DNA from: Bordetella petrii
Lineage (GTDB): Bacteria; Pseudomonadota; Gammaproteobacteria; Burkholderiales; Burkholderiaceae_B
Length of the DNA stretch: 64,000 nt
Reading direction: 5' to 3'
Assembly (NCBI GenBank): GCA_017745595.1
Contig: WMBV01000002.1
Location: 62,001-126,000 of the forward strand
Both the position numbers and the translations under genes were made by a program. Positions 26,242-34,517 of this stretch are shown here, one piece after another; within the stretch, counting starts at the first letter, position 1, and each line of letters starts with the position of its first letter. The notes beneath the pieces were generated by a model. The model made no database searches. It worked only from the letters and a program-made list of their open reading frames with translations, and was not told the DNA's origin.

Positions 26242-27540
26242 CTGTGCCGGGCTCGAACCCATGTAGCGCGCCCGCGGACGCAGCATGACGCCGGACAGCC
26301 GCTGTTCGGCCGCATGCGCCACCCATCCGGCGGTACGGCCCAGGCTGTGCAGGTACACGGCCGCGCCCGCGGGCAGGCCCAGTATCCGGGACAGTATCAC
26401 CAGCGCCGCGAACAAGTTGGGATAGCTGCCTGCGTTCTGCCGGACAGCCTCGACGAAATCCAGCAAGCGGGCCTTCTCGCGCGCGTTGCCTGGCAGGTCG
26501 CCGATCATTTCGAGCAGGACTTCGGCGCGCGGGTCGCGGTCGTACAGCGGATGGCCGAAGCATGGCACGCCGGTGTACGACCGTGCCCGGCCATCGGCAG
26601 CCTGCGCATCGGCCAGATATTGCTCCAGGTCTATCATGCCGCCGGCCTGCATGGGACCGGCCTGGGCCATCAGCGCCGCGGCCACGCAAGCGTGTACGTC
26701 CACGCCGGTCGAGGACGTGATGCGCGCGCAGAACGTGGGCGCCGACAACTCGTTGTCGGCGCTGAGCACCAGGGCTGCGTTCATGGCGGCCAGCAGCTTG
26801 TCCTGGCCCGGCTGCCGGGACAGGCCGAAACCGCGGAGCAGCCGCTGCGCGATGAATTCCTGGCCTGCGCCGCGCTGGTAGGCACGGCGGGGGCCGAAGT
26901 AGCCGGAGGCGCCGGCGAAGGCGCTGATCAGCCGCACGCCGCTCGTGCGCACATCGCCTCGCCCGGCGGCGTCGGCTTCCAGTGCGCTGAGCCGCAAGGC
27001 CATCATGGCCAGGAGCCGGATAGGAGAGCCGGCGTTTTTCTTGCCCTGTGCCCCGAGGCCGGACAGGGTTTCGGCCGGCTCGTCATCCGGCGCCGGCCAC
27101 GGACGGTCGCGCCCTGGGGGCAGCCCGCCCCAGAGCAGGTCCGCCACATACTCCAGCGAGCGGCCCTCGCGGGCCAGCGTAGTGGCCAGATATCCGCGAT
27201 AGTGGGGCCCCGTTGAATCAATGTCGCAAAGCCAGGTCTGCACCACGGGCTCGCCATAGCGCAGCGCCTGCGCGACGGGCGCGCCGCCCGCCTTGGCGCC
27301 GGCGCGGGTGCTGAGCTTTTCCAGGTCGGACTTGCGGTACAGGCTGGTCCGCCTGCCCGGTTCGGGCAGCGTCTTGATCAGGCCCCGGCTGACGTAGGTA
27401 TACAGAGACTCTTTTTTGATGCCCAGCATGGCCAGCGCTTCGTCGCGGCGTACGTAATCGACATCGTTGACGCGGCGGCCCGCATCGCCCGGCGCCTGCG
27501 GGGAAGCCTCATCGAATAGCGGTTCGTGCGGACGGGTCAT
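26233..27540 (-). CDS. Citrate-synthase homologue with an N-terminal MerR-like HTH
   Basis: A 435-residue protein. Residues about 25-75 (DYVRRDEALAMLGIKKESLYTYVSRGL...) form a MerR-type helix-turn-helix with 'SLYRKSDLEKL'; the rest is a citrate synthase domain with 'GHPLYDRDPRAEVLLEMI' and 'CFGHPLYDRDPR'-type substrate residues. Proteins of this fusion are usually called citrate/2-methylcitrate synthase-like or citryl-CoA lyase-like. The enzyme may process an acyl-CoA released by the neighbouring pathway, or may have become a sensor. It is divergent from the Rieske oxygenase gene, across four TCGAT repeats. Confidence 0.8.
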   Translation of the reverse strand: MTRPHEPLFDEASPQAPGDAGRRVNDVDYVRRDEALAMLGIKKESLYTYVSRGLIKTLPEPGRRTSLYRKSDLEKLSTRAGAKAGGAPVAQALRYGEPVVQTWLCDIDSTGPHYRGYLATTLAREGRSLEYVADLLWGGLPPGRDRPWPAPDDEPAETLSGLGAQGKKNAGSPIRLLAMMALRLSALEADAAGRGDVRTSGVRLISAFAGASGYFGPRRAYQRGAGQEFIAQRLLRGFGLSRQPGQDKLLAAMNAALVLSADNELSAPTFCARITSSTGVDVHACVAAALMAQAGPMQAGGMIDLEQYLADAQAADGRARSYTGVPCFGHPLYDRDPRAEVLLEMIGDLPGNAREKARLLDFVEAVRQNAGSYPNLFAALVILSRILGLPAGAAVYLHSLGRTAGWVAHAAEQRLSGVMLRPRARYMGSSPAQSL

Positions 27541-27572
27541 GCGCCGGCTCCGTTCAAAAAAAATGGGTTATA

Positions 27573-27611
27573 TCGATTTGATAGTCGATCTATACATCGA
27601 TCAATGTCGAT
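27573..27611. promoter_or_regulatory. Four TCGAT repeats at helical spacing
   Basis: TCGAT occurs at 27573, 27585, 27597 and 27607, steps of 12, 12 and 10 bp, in the 114-bp gap between the divergent MerR-headed citrate synthase gene and the Rieske oxygenase gene. The region is AT-rich relative to both genes. It is a likely operator, perhaps for the HTH domain of the citrate-synthase homologue itself. Confidence 0.5.
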
Positions 27612-27654
27612 CATAAACTTCGTCTCCACAGTATTCAACCCAACGGAGACCGCC

Positions 27655-28791
27655 ATGCAAACCGCCGCCATCCAGTTGCGCGAACTCGCCCCACGCTTCG
27701 AGAAAACACGGGAAAGCCTGCTGCGCGCCCGCCACTTGCCCGGGGGGGTATACAGCTCCGAAGAGATCTACGCCATGGAGAAAGAGCGCATCTTCATGAC
27801 GCATTGGCTTTCGGTCGGCCGTGTCGAAGAGATCCCCAACGTCGGCGACTACATGACGTTCAGCGTCATGAACGAACCCATCCTCATTTCACGCCCCGCC
27901 GAGAACGAGATCCAGGTCTGCATGAATATGTGCCTGCACCGCGGCGTGGCCGTGGCAAGCGGCTGCGGACACGCGAAGGATTTCAGCTGTCCGTACCACG
28001 CCTGGCTGTTCGACGTGGGGGGCAAGCTGATCGCGGCGCCCGGCATGAAGGAATCCGAAGTCGACATGAGCGGCGCCAGGCTCAAGCCGCTGCCCGTGAA
28101 GATCTGGCGCGGATGGATTTTCACCAACTTCGCCGATCAGCCGCCCTCGTTCGAAGATTACATCGCCCCCTACGAGCAAAGCCTGTGGTGGTTCCAGTCG
28201 GGCGACTGCCAATTGGCCGACAAAGTCGAGATCGACGTCAAGTGCAACTGGAAATTCCTGGTCGAAAACCTGATCGACATTTATCACGTGGGCGTGATCC
28301 ACAAGAGCACCTTTGGCGGCTTCGTCAAGGGTGAAAAGCTGAAGTTCCAGCTGGAAGAAAATGGCGGCTGGCACACTCAGTACGAGGCCCGGCCGCACTC
28401 CAAGAGCGGCGAGCAGGTGTTTCCCACCCTGCCCTGGGCGCAAGACAAATCTTCGGGCATCGCCTGCAAGGCGGGCATCTATCCGAACCTGAACCTGTCG
28501 ATGCGTTCGGACAGCTTGCGCATGTGGCATGTCTGGCCGATTTCTCCCAATGAAACACGTGTGGTCTGCTATTTGCTGTTTCCGCCGGCGGCTTTCTCCA
28601 TTCCCGGTTACCAGGAAGAGCTGGCGAAGTATCGAGCCTTCGTCCGCCAGATCATTGCCGAAGACGCGGTGATGGTCGAATCGCTGCAGAATGCTTCCGG
28701 CTCGAAATTCTTCCAGCCAGGGCCGATGGCTCCGCTGGAAGAAGCGCTGCACCACATGGAAAACCATTACATCGACCTGATGACGAGGTAA
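27655..28791 (+). CDS. Rieske non-heme iron oxygenase, alpha subunit
   Basis: A 378-residue oxygenase. The Rieske centre is CLHRG (C-x-H) and CPYHAW (C-x2-H) at about residues 85-108; the catalytic iron site is ENLIDIYHVGVIH (about 203-215, two His of the facial triad). The start at 27655 has cggag upstream; longer frames from 27526 cross the operator. It is followed directly by its ferredoxin and reductase, so a full three-component system is encoded. No beta subunit is present, as in the shorter homotrimeric oxygenases. The substrate is probably an aromatic acid or related compound, but cannot be named. Confidence 0.88.
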   Translation: MQTAAIQLRELAPRFEKTRESLLRARHLPGGVYSSEEIYAMEKERIFMTHWLSVGRVEEIPNVGDYMTFSVMNEPILISRPAENEIQVCMNMCLHRGVAVASGCGHAKDFSCPYHAWLFDVGGKLIAAPGMKESEVDMSGARLKPLPVKIWRGWIFTNFADQPPSFEDYIAPYEQSLWWFQSGDCQLADKVEIDVKCNWKFLVENLIDIYHVGVIHKSTFGGFVKGEKLKFQLEENGGWHTQYEARPHSKSGEQVFPTLPWAQDKSSGIACKAGIYPNLNLSMRSDSLRMWHVWPISPNETRVVCYLLFPPAAFSIPGYQEELAKYRAFVRQIIAEDAVMVESLQNASGSKFFQPGPMAPLEEALHHMENHYIDLMTR

Positions 28792-28793
28792 CC

Positions 28794-29120
28794 ATGGCAG
28801 CAGAACACTGGATCCGGGCCGCCGACTATGCCGATGTGCCCGAGGAAGACACCCTGGGCGTGGCGGTCGGCGATCTGCCGATCTGTCTGTACAGACTCGG
28901 CGCGGAGATATTCGCGACTGACAACAAGTGCACCCACGGCGATGCGGACCTGTCGGAAGGGCTGATACAGGACGGCTGCGAAATCGAATGCCCGCTGCAT
29001 GAAGGCAGGTTCGACATACGCAGCGGCAAGGCGGTCAGCGCGCCCTGCACCGAAGATCTACGGTCTTATCCAGCCCGCGTCGAGGACGGCGTGGTCTATA
29101 TCAGGCTTGTCTGCGCTTGA
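28794..29120 (+). CDS. Rieske ferredoxin of the intact oxygenase
   Basis: A 108-residue ferredoxin with CTHGDA and CPLHEG binding the [2Fe-2S] cluster. It starts two bases after the oxygenase stop and has gaggtaacc as ribosome site. It passes electrons from the FAD reductase encoded next to the oxygenase. Confidence 0.92.
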   Translation: MAAEHWIRAADYADVPEEDTLGVAVGDLPICLYRLGAEIFATDNKCTHGDADLSEGLIQDGCEIECPLHEGRFDIRSGKAVSAPCTEDLRSYPARVEDGVVYIRLVCA

Positions 29121-29133
29121 GGATGCCCCATCC

Positions 29134-30351
29134 ATGAAAACCGTCATCGTCGGCGCCGGGCAGGCGGGCGCGTGGGTGGCCCGCGCGCTGCGGCAACATT
29201 CGCGCGAAGCCGAGATAGTGCTGCTGGGGCAAGAGCCGCATCCGCCCTATGAACGCCCGCCCCTGTCCAAGGCCGTCATGTCGGGCGCACAGCCCGGTCC
29301 GCCCTGCCTGTTGTCCGTTCGGCAGGCGCACGAACTGGATATCCAGTTGAAGCTGGGCGCCACGGCGGTCGGGATCGATCGCGGCCGCCGCCAGGTCATG
29401 CTGGCGCAAGAGCCGCCGCTGTCCTATGACACGCTGGTTCTCGCCACGGGAGGCAAGGCGCGCCGGCCAGGTATTCCCGGCGGCAATCTTGATGGCGTAT
29501 ACACCTTGCGCTCGCTCGACGACGCCGTGCAGCTGCGTAGCGCCCTGCAAGCCGGCCGTCGCCTGCTCGTCGTGGGCGGCGGATGGATAGGCCTGGAATT
29601 GGCCGCGACTGCGCGGCTGCTAGGACTGCAAGTCTGTGTAATAGAAAGCGGGCCGCGGCTTTGCGCGCGGTCGGTGCCGGCCGGCGTATCGGATTTCCTG
29701 TTGCGGCTGCACCGGGCTCAAGGCGTGGAAGTGCAGCTGGACGGCGCGGTGACCGCGATCGAACGCCCGGAAAACGGCGGCCCGCTGCAGGCCCATACCC
29801 ATCGAGGGCTGCGGCAGGCCGATGTGATCGTATTCGGCATCGGCCTCGAGCCCGACACGGCATTGGCGAGCGCCTGCGGCCTGCAGGTCGACAACGGGAT
29901 CGTGGTCGATGCCCACTGCCGGACGTCGGACCCTTCGATCTACGCAATAGGCGACGTTGCGAACCAGCCGTGCGCCTGGCCGGGCGCGCCCGCAGGAGCA
30001 CGAATACGCCTTGAATCCTGGGCCAATGCACAGAATCAGGGCATTGCCGTCGGGCATGCGCTTTCGGGAAAAGCGCCTGGGCAGCAGGATCTTCCCTGGT
30101 TCTGGTCGGATCAGTACGACGTCAATTTGCAGGTGCTGGGAATACCCTCGGACGCCGGCACGCACGTAATGCGGGGCTCGGTCGAAGAGGCGAAGTTCTG
30201 CGTATTCCAACTCGTTGGCGACCGCCTACACTCAGTCATCGCTGTAAATATGCCGAAAGAGTTGAAACTGGCGAAGCGCTGGCACAAACGCGAGAGATAT
30301 CCTGGAGGTGCCCATCTGCAAGACCCAGCGGTACAACTCGAACGACTTTAG
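29134..30351 (+). CDS. FAD-dependent ferredoxin reductase
   Basis: A 405-residue reductase with the FAD fingerprint VGAGQAG at the N-terminus, the NAD fingerprint VGGGWIG at about 148-154, and 'YAIGDVANQP' near residue 270. It belongs to the pyridine nucleotide-disulfide oxidoreductase fold used in class III/IV ring-hydroxylating dioxygenase systems. Start 29134 has gaggatg upstream. Third gene of the oxygenase-ferredoxin-reductase operon. The GC drops in the last 100 bases, near the junction to the following region. Confidence 0.9.
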   Translation: MKTVIVGAGQAGAWVARALRQHSREAEIVLLGQEPHPPYERPPLSKAVMSGAQPGPPCLLSVRQAHELDIQLKLGATAVGIDRGRRQVMLAQEPPLSYDTLVLATGGKARRPGIPGGNLDGVYTLRSLDDAVQLRSALQAGRRLLVVGGGWIGLELAATARLLGLQVCVIESGPRLCARSVPAGVSDFLLRLHRAQGVEVQLDGAVTAIERPENGGPLQAHTHRGLRQADVIVFGIGLEPDTALASACGLQVDNGIVVDAHCRTSDPSIYAIGDVANQPCAWPGAPAGARIRLESWANAQNQGIAVGHALSGKAPGQQDLPWFWSDQYDVNLQVLGIPSDAGTHVMRGSVEEAKFCVFQLVGDRLHSVIAVNMPKELKLAKRWHKRERYPGGAHLQDPAVQLERL

Positions 30352-30668
30352 CACCAATATCCTAAAAAGCATGGATCGATTACACACAGCGCAAAAATAT
30401 CTCGCCATGGTCATGCGTAAAGCAGCGATCCTGGCTACGAACGTCGGCTTCATGCCGGCGGCTGGGTGATCAGCGGCACAGCGGCAAACAGGCCGAGACC
30501 TCGACGAAGGCGGCGATAGCGCAATTTTCGCCGCCGGCATCTACGCGCGCCGCTTCACAGCCGTACGGAGTACATTGCCATTGCCCTAAGGACGAGCGAA
30601 ATGCAACGGATGACCCAGTTTCTCAGCAAATGAGCGCCAGTTCAGATCCTACTAGGTGAGAACGAATA
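30352..30668. other. Gap after the reductase gene, gene debris
   Basis: About 320 bases without an intact gene. Short plus-strand frames (for example from 30370) look like pieces of one decayed gene, with phrases such as LAMVMRKAAILATNVGFMPAAG, but they cannot be assigned. The region marks the join between the GC-rich oxygenase operon and the lower-GC MarR/dehydrogenase segment. Confidence 0.35.
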
Positions 30669-31217
30669 TCAAGTAGACATTCCATTTATTCGACGAGACA
30701 ATTCCCGAGTAGAAGGAATCCGTCGTTCCGAGCTTTCTGCCAAAGCTTCATCTTCCGCCATATTCGCAATGATAGTCAGCAGCACTTTACGTGCGACCTT
30801 TATTTCTGCTGCCGTAAGACCATGCGTTCCAATGGCGTTCACCTCTTCGGCCAAAGGGACCAGTTTCCTTTTCAGCGCGCGGCCACTACGCGTCAAGAAT
30901 ATGTGAATATTCTTCCTGTTCCGGGGCAAATGCCTTCGCTCCACATAGCCAAGCAAATCCATGGCTTTGACCGCAGAAAAAGTAGTGGGCTCCATCACAC
31001 CAGCTTGTTCGCTCAACTCTCGCTGTGTAAGGCCGTCGTGCTCCCACAGGATGCGCAAGAATGTCCAATGCCCGAATGAGACATTATGATCAGCGAGACG
31101 CATCTGTAATCCCCGCACTAATGCACGAGTAGCATCCTTAATTAGGTGTGCAAGACGATCATCCGGTACCGCCTCACGCCAGTGATTCAATACCTTCAGG
31201 GTTTCTTTGGAACTCAT
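30669..31217 (-). CDS. MarR-family regulator
   Basis: A 182-residue regulator with the winged HTH pattern 'LTQRELSEQAGVMEPTTFSAVKAMDLLGYVERRHLPRNRKNIHIFLT'. It lies 100 bp downstream of the phthalate dihydrodiol dehydrogenase gene on the same strand. It may respond to phthalate or a related acid and control the phthalate operon. ATG 31217 was chosen over a TTG at 31232. No strong ribosome site is visible for either. Confidence 0.85.
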   Translation of the reverse strand: MSSKETLKVLNHWREAVPDDRLAHLIKDATRALVRGLQMRLADHNVSFGHWTFLRILWEHDGLTQRELSEQAGVMEPTTFSAVKAMDLLGYVERRHLPRNRKNIHIFLTRSGRALKRKLVPLAEEVNAIGTHGLTAAEIKVARKVLLTIIANMAEDEALAESSERRIPSTRELSRRINGMST

Positions 31218-31316
31218 TAGAGGCAATCGCAATTAATTGAACCGCCAAAAATAATACCCCAAATGTACGGATCAACGCTTGAGCATGATTATCCTGAAGC
31301 ATGGATGATCAACATC

Positions 31317-32495
31317 TTACCCCAACACGATATCGCCACAGTTGGCATCCGACTCCAACATCGATAAGCATATTTCCAACGTTGTACGGGCCCAGTGTCC
31401 GTCATGGATACATGGCCGATCTTGATAGATCGCGCCATGCAATTCGTCGATGACTTCAAGGCGCGGAGCCCTTGGAGCCGGGATCTCTCGGAATTCCCGC
31501 CTCATGTCGCCATATATGGCAATTCCGTTAGGCATCGGCCGGATATCGGCATGATCGCACGAGACAATAATTGGTCCGAAATGCTGATAGGACAGATGGG
31601 GAAATGCAGATGGCGACACTGGGCCAGCATAAGACGACCCACCATACGTCCCCGCCGCCTTCAGACTGGCCTCGTCTACCGAGGATGAAAGTTCAGCGAG
31701 CGTGGCCCTCGCGCTGCCATACGCATCCTCGCTCTTGTGATTTCCCATTTCTCCGATCCAACCCATCCATTCGTCTGAATCAAAATGACCGTACCCGTTG
31801 TAGTTCAACGAGGCAAATGCCCCCGACTCGAACCAGAGCAGTGCGCTGTATGCTCCTTCCGTCGGCCTAGATATATCCCAATTCCCCAGCGCGCTACGCA
31901 GACGTACGGGCTTCTCGCCAATCAGCATACGAACAATGTCTACTTGATGGGCGGCCTGGCTGAACACTGCCCCGCCCCCCTGCTTCGTTGACAGCTCTTC
32001 CGGCCGTCTCGGGCGAAACAAGTAATCGGTATAGTTCAGCGCGTGCACCATGCGAACGCGGCCGAACTCTCCGCTGCCGATAACTTGACGAGTCCTGAGG
32101 TAAGGCTCATCGAAACTATGGCAATGGCCGATCAATAGCTTGACGCCCGCGGACGCACAAGCAGCGATCATCTGATCACACTCGTCTAACGACAGGGCCA
32201 TTGGCTTTTCGACCAACACATGTTTCTTGTGTAGCGCCGCAATACATGTATGCTCTGCATGGAACTGATGCGGGCTCGCGACATAAACTACTTGTACATC
32301 TGCATTCTTCACCAACGACTCTGTGTCGGGATACACAGGTGCCTGGAAATCACGGGCAAATCTATCACGAGCTTCCCGCCGTGGGTCGCTGGCGGCTACT
32401 AGCGTTACCCTCTCGTCATTAAGAAAGGTCGGTAACATTAGCGAAAATGCCCGCCCTAGGCCAGCAACTCCGATTCGTAATTTGTGATTTTGCAT
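31317..32495 (-). CDS. pht4: cis-4,5-dihydrodiol phthalate dehydrogenase (Gfo/Idh/MocA family)
   Basis: A 392-residue NAD-dependent oxidoreductase: N-terminal Rossmann motif GVAGLGRAF, then '[10 protein letters not shown]', the EKP signature of the Gfo/Idh/MocA family. Pht4/OphB of phthalate degraders belongs to this family and oxidises cis-4,5-dihydroxy-4,5-dihydrophthalate to 4,5-dihydroxyphthalate. It is the last gene of the operon, 18 bp after the reductase gene. Base composition here is lower in GC than in the upstream operon genes, and it shares this with the 3' end of the reductase gene. Confidence 0.85.
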   Translation of the reverse strand: MQNHKLRIGVAGLGRAFSLMLPTFLNDERVTLVAASDPRREARDRFARDFQAPVYPDTESLVKNADVQVVYVASPHQFHAEHTCIAALHKKHVLVEKPMALSLDECDQMIAACASAGVKLLIGHCHSFDEPYLRTRQVIGSGEFGRVRMVHALNYTDYLFRPRRPEELSTKQGGGAVFSQAAHQVDIVRMLIGEKPVRLRSALGNWDISRPTEGAYSALLWFESGAFASLNYNGYGHFDSDEWMGWIGEMGNHKSEDAYGSARATLAELSSSVDEASLKAAGTYGGSSYAGPVSPSAFPHLSYQHFGPIIVSCDHADIRPMPNGIAIYGDMRREFREIPAPRAPRLEVIDELHGAIYQDRPCIHDGHWARTTLEICLSMLESDANCGDIVLG

Positions 32496-32513
32496 GTAAT
32501 GAAGCCCTTGAGC

Positions 32514-33485
32514 TCACAAATCGAGGACAAGCTTGTCGCATGTCGCCCGCGACACACAGACCATGATCTGCGTTTCCTGCTCTTCGGGCATCAAGACCAT
32601 GTCGCGATGGTCAACGCTGCCTTGTACTAAGCCGGTTCGGCATGAACCACAGGTGCCGCTTTCGCAGGAATATCCCACTTTGATGCCTGCCTCGAGAAGG
32701 ACAGATAAAATCGACTTCCCTACCGGCACTTCAAATTGAAGTCCAGATTTAGCCAGTTCGACTTGAAATTGCTTATCCGTTGGTTTTTTCCCACCCCCTT
32801 CAAGAAAGCTTTCGAAGTGGATGCGCCCGGGCGACCAGTGGCCGGACATGTCGCGCACCGCCTCCATCAGCCCGCGCGGGCCGCAGCAGTACACGTGGCC
32901 GCGGTTGGGCTTTTCGAGCACCGGCCACAGGTCCATCGATTGCGCGGGATCGCCGTGGTCGTGGTGGATGCGCACCCGTCCTTGCCATTCGGGCCTGCCC
33001 AGTTCGTCCACGAAAGCCGTGGTGGCGGGCGACTGGCTCAGGTAATACAGCTTCCAGCCGATTTCGGGCTGCTCGCCCAGCGAGCGGATCATGGACAGGA
33101 TCGGCGTGATGCCGATGCCGCCCGCGATGAAGATCAGGCTGCCGGGGTTGTCGACCAGCGCGAAGGCGTTGTCCGGCATGGACGTGGGCAGGGTGTCGCC
33201 CACGGCCGCCTGGTCCACCAGGCTGATCGAGCCGCCGCGGCCCTGCGCGTCGCGCTTGACCGTGATGACGTAGCGGTCGCGTTCGGCGGCGTCGTTGCAC
33301 AGCGAGTACTTGCGCAGCTCGCCGTTGGGCACGCGCACTTTCACGTGCGAGCCGGGCGTGAAGGGCGGCAGCTCGCCGCCGCCGGCATCGCGCAGCTCGA
33401 ACGAGCGTATGCCGTCGGCGGCGTCGACGATGCTGGCGATGCGCAGCGGCATCAGGGCGTCTTGGCCCGGTATGGACTCTGTCAT
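32514..33485 (-). CDS. pht2: Phthalate 4,5-dioxygenase reductase
   Basis: A 323-residue class IA reductase: FMN domain (about 1-105, RKYSLCNDA), NAD domain (about 110-225, GGIGITPILSMI) and a C-terminal plant-type [2Fe-2S] domain (CESGTCGSC, with a further Cys near MVC). It feeds electrons from NADH to the oxygenase encoded two genes upstream. Base composition changes sharply near 32770-32820, close to the start of the ferredoxin domain: the upstream part is GC-rich and the downstream part is not. That suggests a recombinant gene. Confidence 0.9.
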   Translation of the reverse strand: MTESIPGQDALMPLRIASIVDAADGIRSFELRDAGGGELPPFTPGSHVKVRVPNGELRKYSLCNDAAERDRYVITVKRDAQGRGGSISLVDQAAVGDTLPTSMPDNAFALVDNPGSLIFIAGGIGITPILSMIRSLGEQPEIGWKLYYLSQSPATTAFVDELGRPEWQGRVRIHHDHGDPAQSMDLWPVLEKPNRGHVYCCGPRGLMEAVRDMSGHWSPGRIHFESFLEGGGKKPTDKQFQVELAKSGLQFEVPVGKSILSVLLEAGIKVGYSCESGTCGSCRTGLVQGSVDHRDMVLMPEEQETQIMVCVSRATCDKLVLDL

Positions 33486-33512
33486 GGCAATCTCGTACTG
33501 CGGGGGGGCCGC

Positions 33513-34502
33513 CTAGATCTTGTAGGTTTCGTAGGTGCCGGGATGGAACAGCTCGTCCACCGCAACGTGGCGGGACGACAGGCCCTGCGCGTGGTGATGG
33601 CGGGTGAATGCCTCCAGCGTGGGCCGGTTGGCGTCGACGCCGTAGGCCCAGTAGTTTTCGCCCAGGGTGTCGCGCGCGGCCTTGAGCTGTTCTTCGACAA
33701 AGGGCAGGGTGACCTTGGTGGCCGATGTGTCTTCGAGCTTGGCCAGCGCCGCCGCCTTCGACTGTTCGAAGGCCTTCAGCAGCGCGCCCGGCAGCCACGG
33801 GTGCTGCTCGGCCAGGGTCTTGCGCACGCCCACCACGTGCATGATGGGAAAAATGCCGGTGCGCTTGTAGTAGTCCTTGGCCACCGCGGTGGGGTCGTCG
33901 AACAGCCAGCCGATGTCGGGGTTGGCGCGCGCCGCGCCGAAGGGCGCGCGGGGCGCCATGAAGCCCTCGATTTCGCCGCGGTCCAGCATGTCCGAGATCG
34001 TGGTCGACGGCGGGGCGTCGATCATCTTCACGTCGTCCGGCAGCTGCAGCTTGATCTTCTCGGGGCGGCCGGGCTGGTCGATGCCGCCGCGCACCCAGGT
34101 CACGTCCGACGGCCTGACGCCGTAGTCGTCGTTCAGCAGCGCGCGCGCCCATACGTTGGCGGTCAGCTGGTATTCGGGAATGCCGATGCGCTTGCCCTTC
34201 AGATCCTGCGGCGACTTGACGCGGTCTTTGCGCACATAGATAGAGGTATGGCGGAACGCGCGCGACAGGAAGATGGGCAGCGCGATGTAGGGGCAGTCGC
34301 CCCGGGCATGCTTGACCAGGTAGCTGCTGAAAGACAGCTCGCTGATGTCGAAGTCCTGGAAGCGGAATGCGCGGAAGAACATCTCTTCCGGGCTCAGCAG
34401 CATGAAAGTGGGGTCCACTCCGTCAATCTGCACGGCGCCGTCGTACAGCGCGCGGTTGCGGTCGTAGTCGCCCATGGCGATGGAAAGCGGTAGCTTGGCC
34501 AA
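33513..34502 (-). CDS. pht5: 4,5-dihydroxyphthalate decarboxylase
   Basis: A 329-residue protein matching the 4,5-dihydroxyphthalate decarboxylase family, which has a periplasmic-binding-protein-like fold: 'IAMGDYDRNRALYDGAVQIDGVD', 'FSSYLVKHARGDCPYIALPIFLSRAFRHTSIYVR', 'DLKGKRIGIPEYQLTANVWARALL'. It converts 4,5-dihydroxyphthalate to protocatechuate. The start codon is TTG at 34502, set by aggag eight bases upstream and by the family N-terminus. It lies between the oxygenase and reductase genes, with 27 bp to the latter. Confidence 0.93.
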   Translation of the reverse strand: MAKLPLSIAMGDYDRNRALYDGAVQIDGVDPTFMLLSPEEMFFRAFRFQDFDISELSFSSYLVKHARGDCPYIALPIFLSRAFRHTSIYVRKDRVKSPQDLKGKRIGIPEYQLTANVWARALLNDDYGVRPSDVTWVRGGIDQPGRPEKIKLQLPDDVKMIDAPPSTTISDMLDRGEIEGFMAPRAPFGAARANPDIGWLFDDPTAVAKDYYKRTGIFPIMHVVGVRKTLAEQHPWLPGALLKAFEQSKAAALAKLEDTSATKVTLPFVEEQLKAARDTLGENYWAYGVDANRPTLEAFTRHHHAQGLSSRHVAVDELFHPGTYETYKI

Positions 34503-34517
34503 CGTGGTCTCCTGGAT

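Noticed and set aside
32736-34493. A 585-residue frame on the plus strand opposite pht2/pht5
   Set aside because: Composition is typical of an antisense shadow (His, Gly, Val, Arg repeats), and the minus-strand genes are certain.
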